From IMG/VR virus record IMGVR_UViG_3300037042_003781, positions 1 to 20,557 of that record: 20,557 bases of DNA; one strand, given 5' to 3'. A program made the position numbers and the translations under genes. Under the pieces are notes generated by a model. The model did not search any database and was not told where the DNA came from. It saw only the letters and a list, made by a program, of their open reading frames with translations. Below are positions 10,217 to 17,519 of this stretch, one piece after another. The first letter of the stretch is position 1. Every line of letters begins with the position of its first letter. This DNA comes from a virus.

Positions 10217-12614
10217 GATAGACCTGACGGCGATTAAGGCCGGGGATATAACTGACACACCGAGCATAGTCACGCCCATGCCGGAGCCGATTGTGGTTCC
10301 TGCAAAGCTGAAGACTGCGCTGGGTGGTGAGCCGGACTCGATGTGGATATACCGCATGGCTGATGGCTCTGCCTTTGGCGCGGTGGCGCGTTGGAACCCC
10401 GAAGGTAAGCGGAAAGAGATCCGACCGATAGTCTGGGACGGCAAGAAGTATATCACTTCGGGCTTTGGGCAGGGACGCCCGCTCTATAACAGCGACATGA
10501 TTGCGTCTGCGCCGAATGCGCCAGTGCTGCTTGTCGAGGGTGAGAAGGCAGCTGATGCAGCGCCACAGTATTTGCCGGAGGGCTGGGTTGTTTCGACATG
10601 GCAGGGCGGTGCGAATGCCGTCGAGCAGACCAGTTGGGATATACTGGAGGGGCATAGCGTCGTGGTCTGGCCGGACAATGACGGGGCTGGGGCGCAAGCG
10701 GCGATTGAAATCCAGAACATTCTAGCGCGCCATGCTGTGCCTGTCTCGATTGTCGGGCTTAGTCCGGCGTTTCCTGATGCGTGGGACTTGGGCGACGAGC
10801 TGCCAGCGAAGGTGAAGCCGGAGAACATTACGGGATTGCTGCGCCGAGAATTGAAACGCGCTACCGTTGCTGTTCTTGATGAACCCGTCAAAGAAGAAGA
10901 GATCATCGACTATGATGAGGATGTGGCGCGACAGTGGCGACCGCTGGGCTATGACAACAATAAATTTATGTTGCAGACGCAGCAACGTGGTCAGGTGGAG
11001 ATATTTGATCCCGACCGCCTGATGAGCCAGAAGGGCTGTGTAAATATCTATGGCAACGTAGCTCACTGGGGTAGCCAGCAGGGTCTGCCCGATGGCAAGG
11101 GTGTTGATTGGATACAGGCTGGCATTCAAATCATGGATAGCTGCCATAATCTGGGCGTCTATGATCCCAAGCGGCTGCGTGGGCGTGGTATCTGGATAGA
11201 CAAGGGTGAGGATGATGTTGATCGCGCCGTGATGAATGCTGGTAGTAAGCTGGTGGTGAGTAGGGCTGGGACTGAGACGCGAGAGATTCCGTTTGTGCGC
11301 TTCAAGAGCCGTTGGATTTATCAGAAGAGTGTCGATCTGATATTAAATATTGATGATTACAATGCACAAGCAAGCGATGACGATGGCCGGATGATCCGAG
11401 AGTTGTGCAACAAGGTGCGCTGGGATGCGCCTATCTATGGCGACCTGTTGGCTGGCTGGATTGCGACCGCTGTTGTTTGCGGTGGCTTGCAATGGCGAAC
11501 GCACGCATGGGTAACGGGCAATCAGGGTTCGGGTAAGTCAACGATTGTGAATGAGATTGCGGGCGCTTGCCTTGGGGACTTGGCTATCTATCCTATGGGG
11601 GCAACGACTGAGGCTGGTATCCGTCAGCTGCTGCGTAATGATGCTATGCCTGTGGTGTTTGATGAGGCCGAGGGTGACGATAAGCAGAAGCAGCAAAACG
11701 AGGCGCGCCGTAAGGCTGTTATGGATCTGATGCGGCAGGCTTCGAGCGAGGGGCGTGGCCGTATTCTGAAGGGCTCTGCGAACCATAGCGCACAGACGTT
11801 TACGATGCGGTCGTCGTTCCTGATGTCATCGATTGGCGTTGGCCTGAAGGAAGCAGCCGACCTTTCCAGAACGGCAGTGCTGACGATCAAGCCGCTGGAA
11901 AGCTACAGTCATGACGAGCGGAAGAAAAAAGAGATGGAGTTCAAGGACTTCTTGAGCCTTGCATCGGAGATCCCGGATGATATGCCACAGCGCTTGGTTG
12001 CGCGGCAGCTGCACAATCTGTTTACGTTGCGTCATAACGTGGAGATTTTCAAAGAGACGATTGCCGTTATGCTGGCAAACCGCCGTATTGGTGATCAGCT
12101 GGGGACGCTGATGGCCGGATGCCATAGCCTGTATAGCACGAAGCGTTTAGACCTGAAGCAGTGCGAGAAATACCTGAACACCGTAAACCTCGATGAGTTC
12201 CTACAGGTGAAGTCAGAGCGCGAAGACGTTTCCCTGCTGCATCACATTGTGGGGAGCATGATTCGGGTTGAGACTGTTCATGGCACGCAGGATCGCACGA
12301 TTGGTGAGCTAATGGTTATTTGTTTTAGAAATGATGAACACGCAGACGTTAATTTGAAAGTATCAGAAGCTACTCTTGCCCGTTATGGAATGAAGATTGA
12401 CCGCGATGGTAAGTCTGTTCATGGCGTATGGATAGGCCAGAGCATTCAGTCTATGAACCGGATCATGCAAACATCTGTTTATTACGAAGGTTGGGCTGGC
12501 GTTTTGATGCGCCATCCATATGCAAAGAAGAGTGCGAATAGTATCAGCTTCGGCGGCACATCGGCACGAGCAATTCATCTACCTAAGCAGGAGTGGCCAG
12601 TAGGACTATGGTAA
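10209..12614 (+). CDS. Primase-helicase: TOPRIM domain plus P-loop ATPase (801 aa)
   Basis: The largest complete gene of the window. Residues about 105-165 form a TOPRIM domain: V-E-G-E-K-A-A-D-A-A (E110) and W-P-D-N-D-G-A-G (D156, D158) match the metal-binding signature of primases. A C-terminal ATPase follows, with Walker A G-N-Q-G-S-G-K-S-T at 437-445 and Walker B P-V-V-F-D-E-A-E-G around 481-489. The region after it (M-R-S-S-F-L-M-S-S-I-G) fits the sensor part of SF3/DUF927-like helicases. Expected roles are making RNA primers and unwinding DNA at the phage fork. The start overlaps the primase-like gene by eight bases. Whether it is an SF3, SF4 or DUF927 type needs a profile search. Confidence 0.86.
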   Translation: MRKIDLTAIKAGDITDTPSIVTPMPEPIVVPAKLKTALGGEPDSMWIYRMADGSAFGAVARWNPEGKRKEIRPIVWDGKKYITSGFGQGRPLYNSDMIASAPNAPVLLVEGEKAADAAPQYLPEGWVVSTWQGGANAVEQTSWDILEGHSVVVWPDNDGAGAQAAIEIQNILARHAVPVSIVGLSPAFPDAWDLGDELPAKVKPENITGLLRRELKRATVAVLDEPVKEEEIIDYDEDVARQWRPLGYDNNKFMLQTQQRGQVEIFDPDRLMSQKGCVNIYGNVAHWGSQQGLPDGKGVDWIQAGIQIMDSCHNLGVYDPKRLRGRGIWIDKGEDDVDRAVMNAGSKLVVSRAGTETREIPFVRFKSRWIYQKSVDLILNIDDYNAQASDDDGRMIRELCNKVRWDAPIYGDLLAGWIATAVVCGGLQWRTHAWVTGNQGSGKSTIVNEIAGACLGDLAIYPMGATTEAGIRQLLRNDAMPVVFDEAEGDDKQKQQNEARRKAVMDLMRQASSEGRGRILKGSANHSAQTFTMRSSFLMSSIGVGLKEAADLSRTAVLTIKPLESYSHDERKKKEMEFKDFLSLASEIPDDMPQRLVARQLHNLFTLRHNVEIFKETIAVMLANRRIGDQLGTLMAGCHSLYSTKRLDLKQCEKYLNTVNLDEFLQVKSEREDVSLLHHIVGSMIRVETVHGTQDRTIGELMVICFRNDEHADVNLKVSEATLARYGMKIDRDGKSVHGVWIGQSIQSMNRIMQTSVYYEGWAGVLMRHPYAKKSANSISFGGTSARAIHLPKQEWPVGLW

Positions 12615-12781
12615 AAAAGAACAAACACGAGGGCGAGGAATTGGCCTTCAAGATCATCCGTGATTGGCCGGACACTACGCTTCTTGGCAAGCGTCCGCAT
12701 CACATTACCGCTGCGTTTGGCATTAGCTTGCCTACTGCTGAAAGGCTGTTGAAAGATGAGCGCCGTAGGCGTAACTTCTAG
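12608..12781 (+). CDS. Small HTH-like protein (57 aa)
   Basis: The ATG at 12608 lies seven bases inside the helicase gene. The basic sequence is MVKKNKHEGEELAFKIIRDW and onward, then H-H-I-T-A-A-F-G-I-S-L-P-T-A-E-R-L-L-K-D-E-R-R-R-R, which reads as helix, turn and recognition helix with A-F-G-I-S as the turn and T-A-E-R-L-L as the second helix. A DNA-binding regulator is plausible. The promoter and inverted repeat that follow at 12783 would be natural targets. Confidence 0.68.
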   Translation: MVKKNKHEGEELAFKIIRDWPDTTLLGKRPHHITAAFGISLPTAERLLKDERRRRNF

Positions 12782-12782
12782 G

Positions 12783-12810
12783 TTGAATTACACCGATTAA
12801 AGTGTAATAT
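12783..12810 (+). promoter_or_regulatory. Promoter overlapping an inverted repeat
   Basis: TTGAAT (12783-12788) is followed after 16 bases by TAATAT (12805-12810). Between and across them ATTACAC (12787-12793) and GTGTAAT (12802-12808) form a perfect 7-bp inverted repeat with an eight-base centre. The first ten bases, TTGAATTACA, equal the start of dispersed-element copies 3 and 5. Confidence 0.55.
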
Positions 12811-12833
12811 TTATAAGATGAACGGAGAATAAT

Positions 12834-13061
12834 ATGAGCTTTGAAATTGAAGATGAACATGCAATCCCTGCTGCGCGGCAGCACAATGGTCGCCGGGAGA
12901 AATACCCTTGGTCGCAGCTGGAAATTGGCCAGAGCTTCTTTGTAAAGGATGTTGCGTTGCGCTCGATGAGTAGCACTGCTTCCCATGCAGGTCGCCGCAA
13001 TGGCAAGAAGTTCATTGCTCGTGATGCTGAAGGCGGCATTCGGGTGTGGCGCTATGAGTGA
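12834..13061 (+). CDS. DUF7303-like phage protein (75 aa)
   Basis: The ATG at 12834 follows CGGAGAATAAT. The core R-E-K-Y-P-W-S-Q-L-E-I-G-Q-S-F-F-V (about 21-37), then R-R-N-G-K-K-F-I-A-R and final G-I-R-V-W-R-Y-E match, from memory, a common small phage protein (DUF7303 type) with a compact alpha/beta fold. Its role is unknown. It is the first gene after a strong promoter candidate. Confidence 0.76.
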   Translation: MSFEIEDEHAIPAARQHNGRREKYPWSQLEIGQSFFVKDVALRSMSSTASHAGRRNGKKFIARDAEGGIRVWRYE

Positions 13062-13269
13062 TATTGTTGAGGCTCAGGACATTGACGGGCAACTGTATGT
13101 GTCCGCCCACAATCTACCGCAGTTTCTTGAGCGTGCCAGTGAGCGCGGAGCGGAGATCGAGCGCGCCCGCATTGTGTCATGGCTGCGTGATAATGTCGGC
13201 ACGGTGATCAGTGACTTGATCAGCATTCAGATTGAAGAGTGTGAACACCTGAAAGAACGGGGCGTATGA
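13054..13269 (+). CDS. Small helical protein (71 aa)
   Basis: The ATG at 13054 overlaps the previous gene by eight bases. The product starts MSDIVEAQDIDGQLYVSAHN and is helical after residue 20, with an acidic end that includes EECEHLKERGV. No domain recognised. Confidence 0.64.
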   Translation: MSDIVEAQDIDGQLYVSAHNLPQFLERASERGAEIERARIVSWLRDNVGTVISDLISIQIEECEHLKERGV

Positions 13270-13334
13270 TACGCCGCCTGATTGACTGGGTGCTGGAGCG
13301 ACTGCTCGATGGATATGAGGATTGGGATCAGTGA
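13266..13334 (+). CDS. Possible 22-residue peptide
   Basis: An ATG at 13266 overlaps the previous stop (ATGA) and a TGA at 13332-13334 overlaps the next GTG. It encodes MIRRLIDWVLERLLDGYEDW plus DQ, an amphipathic helix with a basic start. The double overlap is the only support; it might serve only to couple translation. Confidence 0.35.
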   Translation: MIRRLIDWVLERLLDGYEDWDQ

Positions 13335-13504
13335 CAGAGGCAGAGGAAGAACGCGACCGCATTGTGGGTATTATCCAAGCGCGTATCGACATCCATCGCA
13401 ACTTCATTAACTTCTGCATGGATAACGATGTGCAGGTAACGCCTAGCATCTTTAGCGCCATAGTCGAATTGCGTGCGCTGTTGCGGAAAATAGAATGCCA
13501 ATAG
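13331..13504 (+). CDS. Small unknown protein (57 aa), GTG start
   Basis: The GTG at 13331 overlaps the small frame before it (GTGA); a TTG at 13322 is the alternative. The product is MTEAEEERDRIVGIIQARID and onward, helical, ending ALLRKIECQ. No known motif. Confidence 0.58.
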   Translation: MTEAEEERDRIVGIIQARIDIHRNFINFCMDNDVQVTPSIFSAIVELRALLRKIECQ

Positions 13505-13665
13505 TAAGACGGTCTGTAAGAGTGTGGACGCCTGAGAAGGACGCCCAGCTGCTGGAATATTATGAGCATGGCCTGAGGCCAGCCTACATGGCGGAACAAA
13601 TGGGGCTCACGATTGCGTCCGTGGAATGCCGCTATAGGAAACTGAAGAAGGGACTGGGGAAATGA
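13495..13665 (+). CDS. GcrA/Myb-like HTH protein (56 aa)
   Basis: The ATG at 13495 overlaps the preceding gene by ten bases. The core reads V-W-T-P-E-K-D-A-Q-L-L-E-Y-Y-E-H-G-L-R-P-A-Y-M-A-E-Q-M-G-L-T-I-A-S-V-E-C-R-Y-R-K-L. W-T-x-E-x-x-x-x-L-L, then a G, then x-x-M-A-E-Q-M-G, T, S-V and K-L is the pattern of the small HTH shared by GcrA, a methylation-sensitive cell-cycle regulator of Alphaproteobacteria, and Myb/SANT domains. It covers almost the whole protein. It probably binds DNA. Whether it imitates host GcrA is open. Confidence 0.66.
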   Translation: MPIVRRSVRVWTPEKDAQLLEYYEHGLRPAYMAEQMGLTIASVECRYRKLKKGLGK

Positions 13666-13844
13666 TGCACGAAGATGACACGTTAATCCGCGAGGCCGCT
13701 CGTGCTATCTGTTACGACCAAGCCTCAAAGAGTGATAAGCCACAAATAACGCTGTATATGTCCGGCGCGTGGGACGAAACAGTCTGGATGCGTCTGGTTG
13801 AGGCTGGCATCCGTAAGGGTATTGATATTGGGAGGTCGCTGTGA
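13662..13844 (+). CDS. Small unknown protein (60 aa)
   Basis: Tandem ATG codons at 13662 and 13665 overlap the previous stop. The sequence has I-R-E-A-A-R-A-I-C-Y-D-Q-A and W-M-R-L-V-E-A-G-I-R, two helices, and no known motif. Its end overlaps the next GTG. Confidence 0.64.
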   Translation: MMHEDDTLIREAARAICYDQASKSDKPQITLYMSGAWDETVWMRLVEAGIRKGIDIGRSL

Positions 13845-14374
13845 GCAGCAGAAACCTACCGCACCATCTCTATGTCCACGTTGACAGTTCGTTCATCCGC
13901 AAGGACGGCAAAGGCTTCGAGCCTGCCGTCTGGTTCGCCCTGAGATCCGAGCCTGACCGAGCGTGGGGTTGCCATGTGATGCTTGAGTGCGGCGCTGTCT
14001 ATCGCAACGTGCCACCTCATGCGCTGGCATTCAGCGCCTGCCCAGCGCCGCACTGGACACTGCAAGACGCGCAGGTCTGGGACTGTTATGGAACCGAGTT
14101 CGATGTAATCCGTTATGAATATCTGGTAAACCTTGAGGCGCGTTACGATGGCAAGGATGACCGGGCGACCTGTCTGTTCACCGCCTGCCCGCACAGCGAT
14201 GGGTTCAGTGCGTCACCTGACCAGAGCAAAGAGTTCATGTTTATGCGGACGGAAGGCGACCGCCTGTTGATCCGACCGACGAATATGGTTTTGTTCGAGG
14301 AGCGCAGCTTCACTGAGGACAGTGGCTGGCCAACCGACATCATGACATCCACGCAAGTATGGCGTGCGGAGTAA
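13841..14374 (+). CDS. Conserved-type phage protein upstream of the helicase (177 aa)
   Basis: The GTG at 13841 overlaps the previous stop (GTGA) with GGGAGG upstream. The protein has N-L-P-H-H-L-Y-V-H-V-D at residues 5-15, P-A-V-W-F-A-L-R-S near 28-36, R-A-W-G-C-H-V-M-L-E-C-G-A-V-Y-R-N-V-P-P-H-A-L around 40-62 and later C-P-H-S. I recall this block as a frequent hypothetical protein beside phage recombination genes. Four Cys and several His could bind metal. No catalytic family is recognised. Confidence 0.76.
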   Translation: MSSRNLPHHLYVHVDSSFIRKDGKGFEPAVWFALRSEPDRAWGCHVMLECGAVYRNVPPHALAFSACPAPHWTLQDAQVWDCYGTEFDVIRYEYLVNLEARYDGKDDRATCLFTACPHSDGFSASPDQSKEFMFMRTEGDRLLIRPTNMVLFEERSFTEDSGWPTDIMTSTQVWRAE

Positions 14375-14383
14375 AGCAAATCT

Positions 14384-15868
14384 ATGGTTAAACTTAGAGA
14401 CTACCAAGACTCAGCCGTTGAGGCTGTGCGCGACAGCTTTCGCAATGGGCACAAGAAAACCCTGCTCGTTTCCCCTACGGGATCGGGCAAGACGGTGATC
14501 TTTAGCTACATCGCGGCAGGCATGGCGAAGAACAACAAGCGCATCCTAATCGTGGCGCACAGGCGTGAGCTGCTCAAGCAAATCAGTGCTGCGCTAAAGA
14601 AGGTGGGCGTATCACACGCCGTCCTAGCTGGCGGCACTCCGGGCATCCCTATCGCCAACGTGGTGGTGGCATCCGTGTTCACATTGGTGCGGCGCATGAA
14701 GACGATGAAGCCGTTCGACCTGATCATTGGTGACGAGGCGCATCACTTCACGCCTGACAGCAGCTGGGGCAAGGTTGTCGCCGGCTTTCCGACAGCTCGT
14801 GTTCTGGGCGTCACGGCTACGCCTGCACGGCTTGACGGCAAAGGCATGGGTCAGATGTTCGATGACATGGTGATGGGGCCTACGGTCGCAGAGCTGATGG
14901 CTCAGGGCTTCCTATCTAACGCTGTTGTCTATGCGCCTAGCGCACCGGATCTTGGCACTGTTGGCACGCGCATGGGCGACTACGTATCCAAGCAGCTCGA
15001 AGACGCGATGGACAAGCCAATCATCACCGGCAGCGCTGTTAAGCACTATGGTAAGTATGCGAATGGTAAGAAGGCAATCGCGTTCTGCGTGAGCGTCAAG
15101 CACGCTAAGGATGTGGCCGAAGACTTCCGTCAGGCTGGACACGCAGCCAGCCACATCGATGGCGGCATGGATGAAACTGAGCGCGATGGCGTTCTCAAAG
15201 CATTTGAAGAAGACCGGATACAGATTCTGACCAGCTGCGATCTGGTGAGCGAGGGCTTCGATCTCCCGTCTGTTGAGGTTGCGATCCTATTGCGCCCGAC
15301 TAAATCCCTTGGATTGTATCTGCAGCAATGCGGTCGAGCAATCAGGCCGCACCCTGACAAGGAGAAGACAATCATTCTTGATCATGCAGGCAACACCGCA
15401 AGGCACGGTTTCATTGACGATGACAGGGACTGGAGTCTTGCTGACGGGTTTGTTGCAAACCGTGGCAAGAACGATGAGAATGTTGTCTCAGTCCGTACAT
15501 GCCCTGCCTGCTTTGCGGTTCATAAACCGACCCCGACCTGCCCAATGTGCGGACACGCCTATCCTGTAATGGGTAGGGATGTGAAGCATGTCGATGGCGA
15601 TCTGGTTGAGACGCGCCGTGAGGCAGAGAACGCAATAGCTGAAGATGCGATGCAGAAGAAGTTTAAGGTTCTCACTAGCGTTGCCCGTAAGCGTGGCTAT
15701 AATAACCCGACGCAGTGGGCGTTCAATGTTATCTGCGGGCAAGAGGTATCGCGCCTTACCAAGATGATAGGTGGACATGATGCTCAGACAACCAACGGTT
15801 TGACGGCAAGAGAGAGGTCTTTGGTATGGAAGATGGCGAAGGCGACAGCGAAGAATTCCATGCGGTAG
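14384..15868 (+). CDS. SF2 DEAD/H-box helicase with zinc ribbon (494 aa)
   Basis: The motifs of a superfamily 2 helicase are in order: R-D-Y-Q (5-8), S-P-T-G-S-G-K-T Walker A (30-37), V-A-H-R-R-E-L (57-63), G-D-E-A-H-H (116-121, DEAH), V-T-A-T-P (143-147), motif V-like S-E-G-F-D-L-P (289-295) and Q-Q-C-G-R-A-I-R-P motif VI (314-322). C373/C376 and C386/C389 form a CxxC pair of a zinc ribbon, followed by a helical tail. Such RecQ/UvsW-like phage helicases remodel branched DNA in recombination-dependent replication. The nuclease genes downstream support that use here. Confidence 0.93.
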   Translation: MVKLRDYQDSAVEAVRDSFRNGHKKTLLVSPTGSGKTVIFSYIAAGMAKNNKRILIVAHRRELLKQISAALKKVGVSHAVLAGGTPGIPIANVVVASVFTLVRRMKTMKPFDLIIGDEAHHFTPDSSWGKVVAGFPTARVLGVTATPARLDGKGMGQMFDDMVMGPTVAELMAQGFLSNAVVYAPSAPDLGTVGTRMGDYVSKQLEDAMDKPIITGSAVKHYGKYANGKKAIAFCVSVKHAKDVAEDFRQAGHAASHIDGGMDETERDGVLKAFEEDRIQILTSCDLVSEGFDLPSVEVAILLRPTKSLGLYLQQCGRAIRPHPDKEKTIILDHAGNTARHGFIDDDRDWSLADGFVANRGKNDENVVSVRTCPACFAVHKPTPTCPMCGHAYPVMGRDVKHVDGDLVETRREAENAIAEDAMQKKFKVLTSVARKRGYNNPTQWAFNVICGQEVSRLTKMIGGHDAQTTNGLTARERSLVWKMAKATAKNSMR

Positions 15869-16050
15869 TTGTTCCAATATCCCTCATCCATGCGCTAACA
15901 TTTGAGATGTTACATGTGATCGACCAGTGGCATGAGGACAGAGGCATTGTTCAATTAGATGGCCACAGGTGCTTTGTTGCGATGATGGCTTCCGTTGAGG
16001 CCGCGATGGAGACGCTCAACAATGAATCTGGAAAAGCAACACTGCAATGA
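15826..16050 (+). CDS. Small unknown protein between helicase and VRR-NUC (74 aa)
   Basis: The ATG at 15826 lies 43 bases inside the helicase gene, preceded by GAGAGG; the end overlaps the next gene by four bases (ATGA). The product starts MEDGEGDSEEFHAVVVPISL and is acidic at first, then helical (TFEMLHVIDQWHEDRG). A shorter version from ATG 15907 is possible. No function recognised. Confidence 0.62.
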   Translation: MEDGEGDSEEFHAVVVPISLIHALTFEMLHVIDQWHEDRGIVQLDGHRCFVAMMASVEAAMETLNNESGKATLQ

Positions 16051-16367
16051 GAGAGGCCGTAATCCAACAGGACATCCGACTCGCTCTGGGTCAGAGGCAG
16101 GACATCATGATGTTCCGCATCAACGTGGGCAAGTTCCGACCGCTCGATGGTGGAGCCCGTGTTATCCAGTCTGCCCCTGAAGGGACGCCCGATCTGCTTG
16201 GCGTCATGACACCGGGCCGAGCATTCGCTATCGAGGTCAAGACCGAGAAGGGAAAGCAGCGCCTTGCTCAAGCGGCATGGCAGAGTGCGTGGGAAAAGCG
16301 CGGCGGGATATATATTTTAGCTCGATCTGTAGAAGATGTTTACAAGGGGCTTGACATTACTCCGTAG
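16047..16367 (+). CDS. VRR-NUC domain nuclease (106 aa)
   Basis: The entire protein is one VRR-NUC domain of the PD-(D/E)xK superfamily. The motif G-T-P-D-L-L-G-V is at residues 46-53 (D49) and F-A-I-E-V-K-T-E-K-G-K at 60-70 (E63, K65). E-x-V-I-Q-Q near the start completes the family pattern. Stand-alone phage VRR-NUC proteins cut structured DNA, in some cases Holliday junctions. Following a branch-remodelling helicase, it may resolve recombination or replication intermediates before packaging. Confidence 0.9.
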   Translation: MREAVIQQDIRLALGQRQDIMMFRINVGKFRPLDGGARVIQSAPEGTPDLLGVMTPGRAFAIEVKTEKGKQRLAQAAWQSAWEKRGGIYILARSVEDVYKGLDITP

Positions 16368-16405
16368 TCATCTGTATGCCATGTGTAGGCCGACTAGATA
16401 CGGCC
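16351..16405 (+). promoter_or_regulatory. Promoter candidate with hairpin ahead of the exonuclease gene
   Basis: TTGACA (16351-16356) lies at the end of the VRR-NUC gene; the -10 position is weak (TATGCC after 18 bases). GGCCG (16388-16392) and CGGCC (16401-16405) form a 5-bp inverted repeat with an eight-base centre, just ahead of the ribosome site. This is the only gap wider than 50 bases in the recombination block. Confidence 0.35.
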
Positions 16406-16422
16406 ATAACCGGAGAATAAAA

Positions 16423-17358
16423 ATGGCTATAATTCAAGTACGTGACCAGAAGCACTGGCACGAGTTGCGTTCCCAACACGTTGGTGGGAGCGATGTTGCT
16501 GCGTTGTTTGGGCTGTCGCCCTATTCAAGTCGCTGGCAATTGTGGATGGAGAAGTCTGGTAAGCTGTCGCCGGAGGACATCTCTGGCAATAAGGCTGTGC
16601 AAGCTGGCACGTTCCTTGAGAGCGGCATTGCCAACTGGGCTGCGCATCGTTGGTCTATGGATCTGGCGAAGGTCAATGACTATTACACGGTCGATGACTG
16701 CCCCGGAATGGGTGCGTCGTTCGATTACATCGCGAACAATGGCGCTCCTGTCGAGATCAAATGGTCTGCCCGTGGCTATGGCTGGAACTACAATGGTGAA
16801 GAGATCGATGAAGCACCTGAGAACTATCTGCTTCAGGTGCAGCACCAGCTGGCCTGCACGACATCGGATCACGCATGGCTTGTTGCCTTGATCGATGACG
16901 AGCCACGCCGCATGAAGGTTCCGCGCAACGACAACATCATTGATGCTATCAAGCATGAGATCACGCTGTTCTGGCAGTCGATTGCTGATGGCAAGGAGCC
17001 GGAGCCGGACTATGCGACGGATGTTGCTGCGATTACGAAGCTCATGGGGACGTTGCCTAAGAGCGATGTTGTCCTTGATGACGCAGACGCTCTGCTCTTC
17101 TTGGACTATAAGACTGCCAAGGAAGACGAAAAGATTGCCGCAGCTCGTGCCGATGAAGCCAAAGCAACGCTATTGATGAAGGCGCGTGCGAAGCTGGAGC
17201 TTATGAACACATCGCAGGACAAGGCTTCCGTCAAGTGCGGCGAATACAAGATGTCGATCAGCAATGTTCCCAGTAATCCCGGCAAGGAAATCACGCCGGA
17301 CATGGTTGGCACTATGACTGGCAAGCGTTCTGGCTACACAACCGTGAGGATCACATAA
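16423..17358 (+). CDS. YqaJ-like exonuclease (lambda Exo family, 311 aa)
   Basis: The ATG at 16423 follows CGGAGAATAAAA. V-G-G-S-D-V-A-A-L-F-G-L-S-P-Y-S-S (20-36) is the classic YqaJ opening, F-L-E-S-G-I (64-69, E66) follows, and G-A-S-F-D-Y-I (97-103, D101) with P-V-E-I-K-W (109-114, E111 and K113) form the PD-(D/E)xK active site; Q138 and Q140 complete it. It resects double-stranded DNA ends 5' to 3' so that the RecT-type protein can load. The C-terminal part (about 200-311) is helical and more variable. Confidence 0.92.
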   Translation: MAIIQVRDQKHWHELRSQHVGGSDVAALFGLSPYSSRWQLWMEKSGKLSPEDISGNKAVQAGTFLESGIANWAAHRWSMDLAKVNDYYTVDDCPGMGASFDYIANNGAPVEIKWSARGYGWNYNGEEIDEAPENYLLQVQHQLACTTSDHAWLVALIDDEPRRMKVPRNDNIIDAIKHEITLFWQSIADGKEPEPDYATDVAAITKLMGTLPKSDVVLDDADALLFLDYKTAKEDEKIAAARADEAKATLLMKARAKLELMNTSQDKASVKCGEYKMSISNVPSNPGKEITPDMVGTMTGKRSGYTTVRIT

Positions 17359-17519
17359 TGAAGGATGTTGTTATGATGAGGGTCAGCAGGGATCTGCTGG
17401 CAAGGCTGCGCGAAATCGCAGGTAAGCATCCTTTGAAGCCCACGCTTCGAGCTACTGTCGAGCGTGCCATAGAGTTGATGATTGAAGATTTGGAAGAGGA
17501 AATGAAAAATGCAAAGTAA
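17358..17519 (+). CDS. Ribbon-helix-helix candidate regulator (53 aa)
   Basis: The ATG at 17358 overlaps the exonuclease stop (TAATG), and its end lies 11 bases inside recT. The sequence is MKDVVMMRVSRDLLARLREI, a Lys/Pro-rich turn (G-K-H-P-L-K-P-T-L), then R-A-T-V-E-R-A-I-E-L-M-I-E-D-L. A short strand with alternating residues (V-V-M-M-R-V) followed by two helices is the ribbon-helix-helix plan. It probably binds DNA as a dimer, possibly controlling this operon. Confidence 0.7.
   Translation: MKDVVMMRVSRDLLARLREIAGKHPLKPTLRATVERAIELMIEDLEEEMKNAK

Noticed and set aside
10140-10697. A 185-codon minus-strand frame opposite the primase
   Set aside because: It lies over the TOPRIM domain coding sequence of a recognised gene; its composition is that of an antisense shadow.
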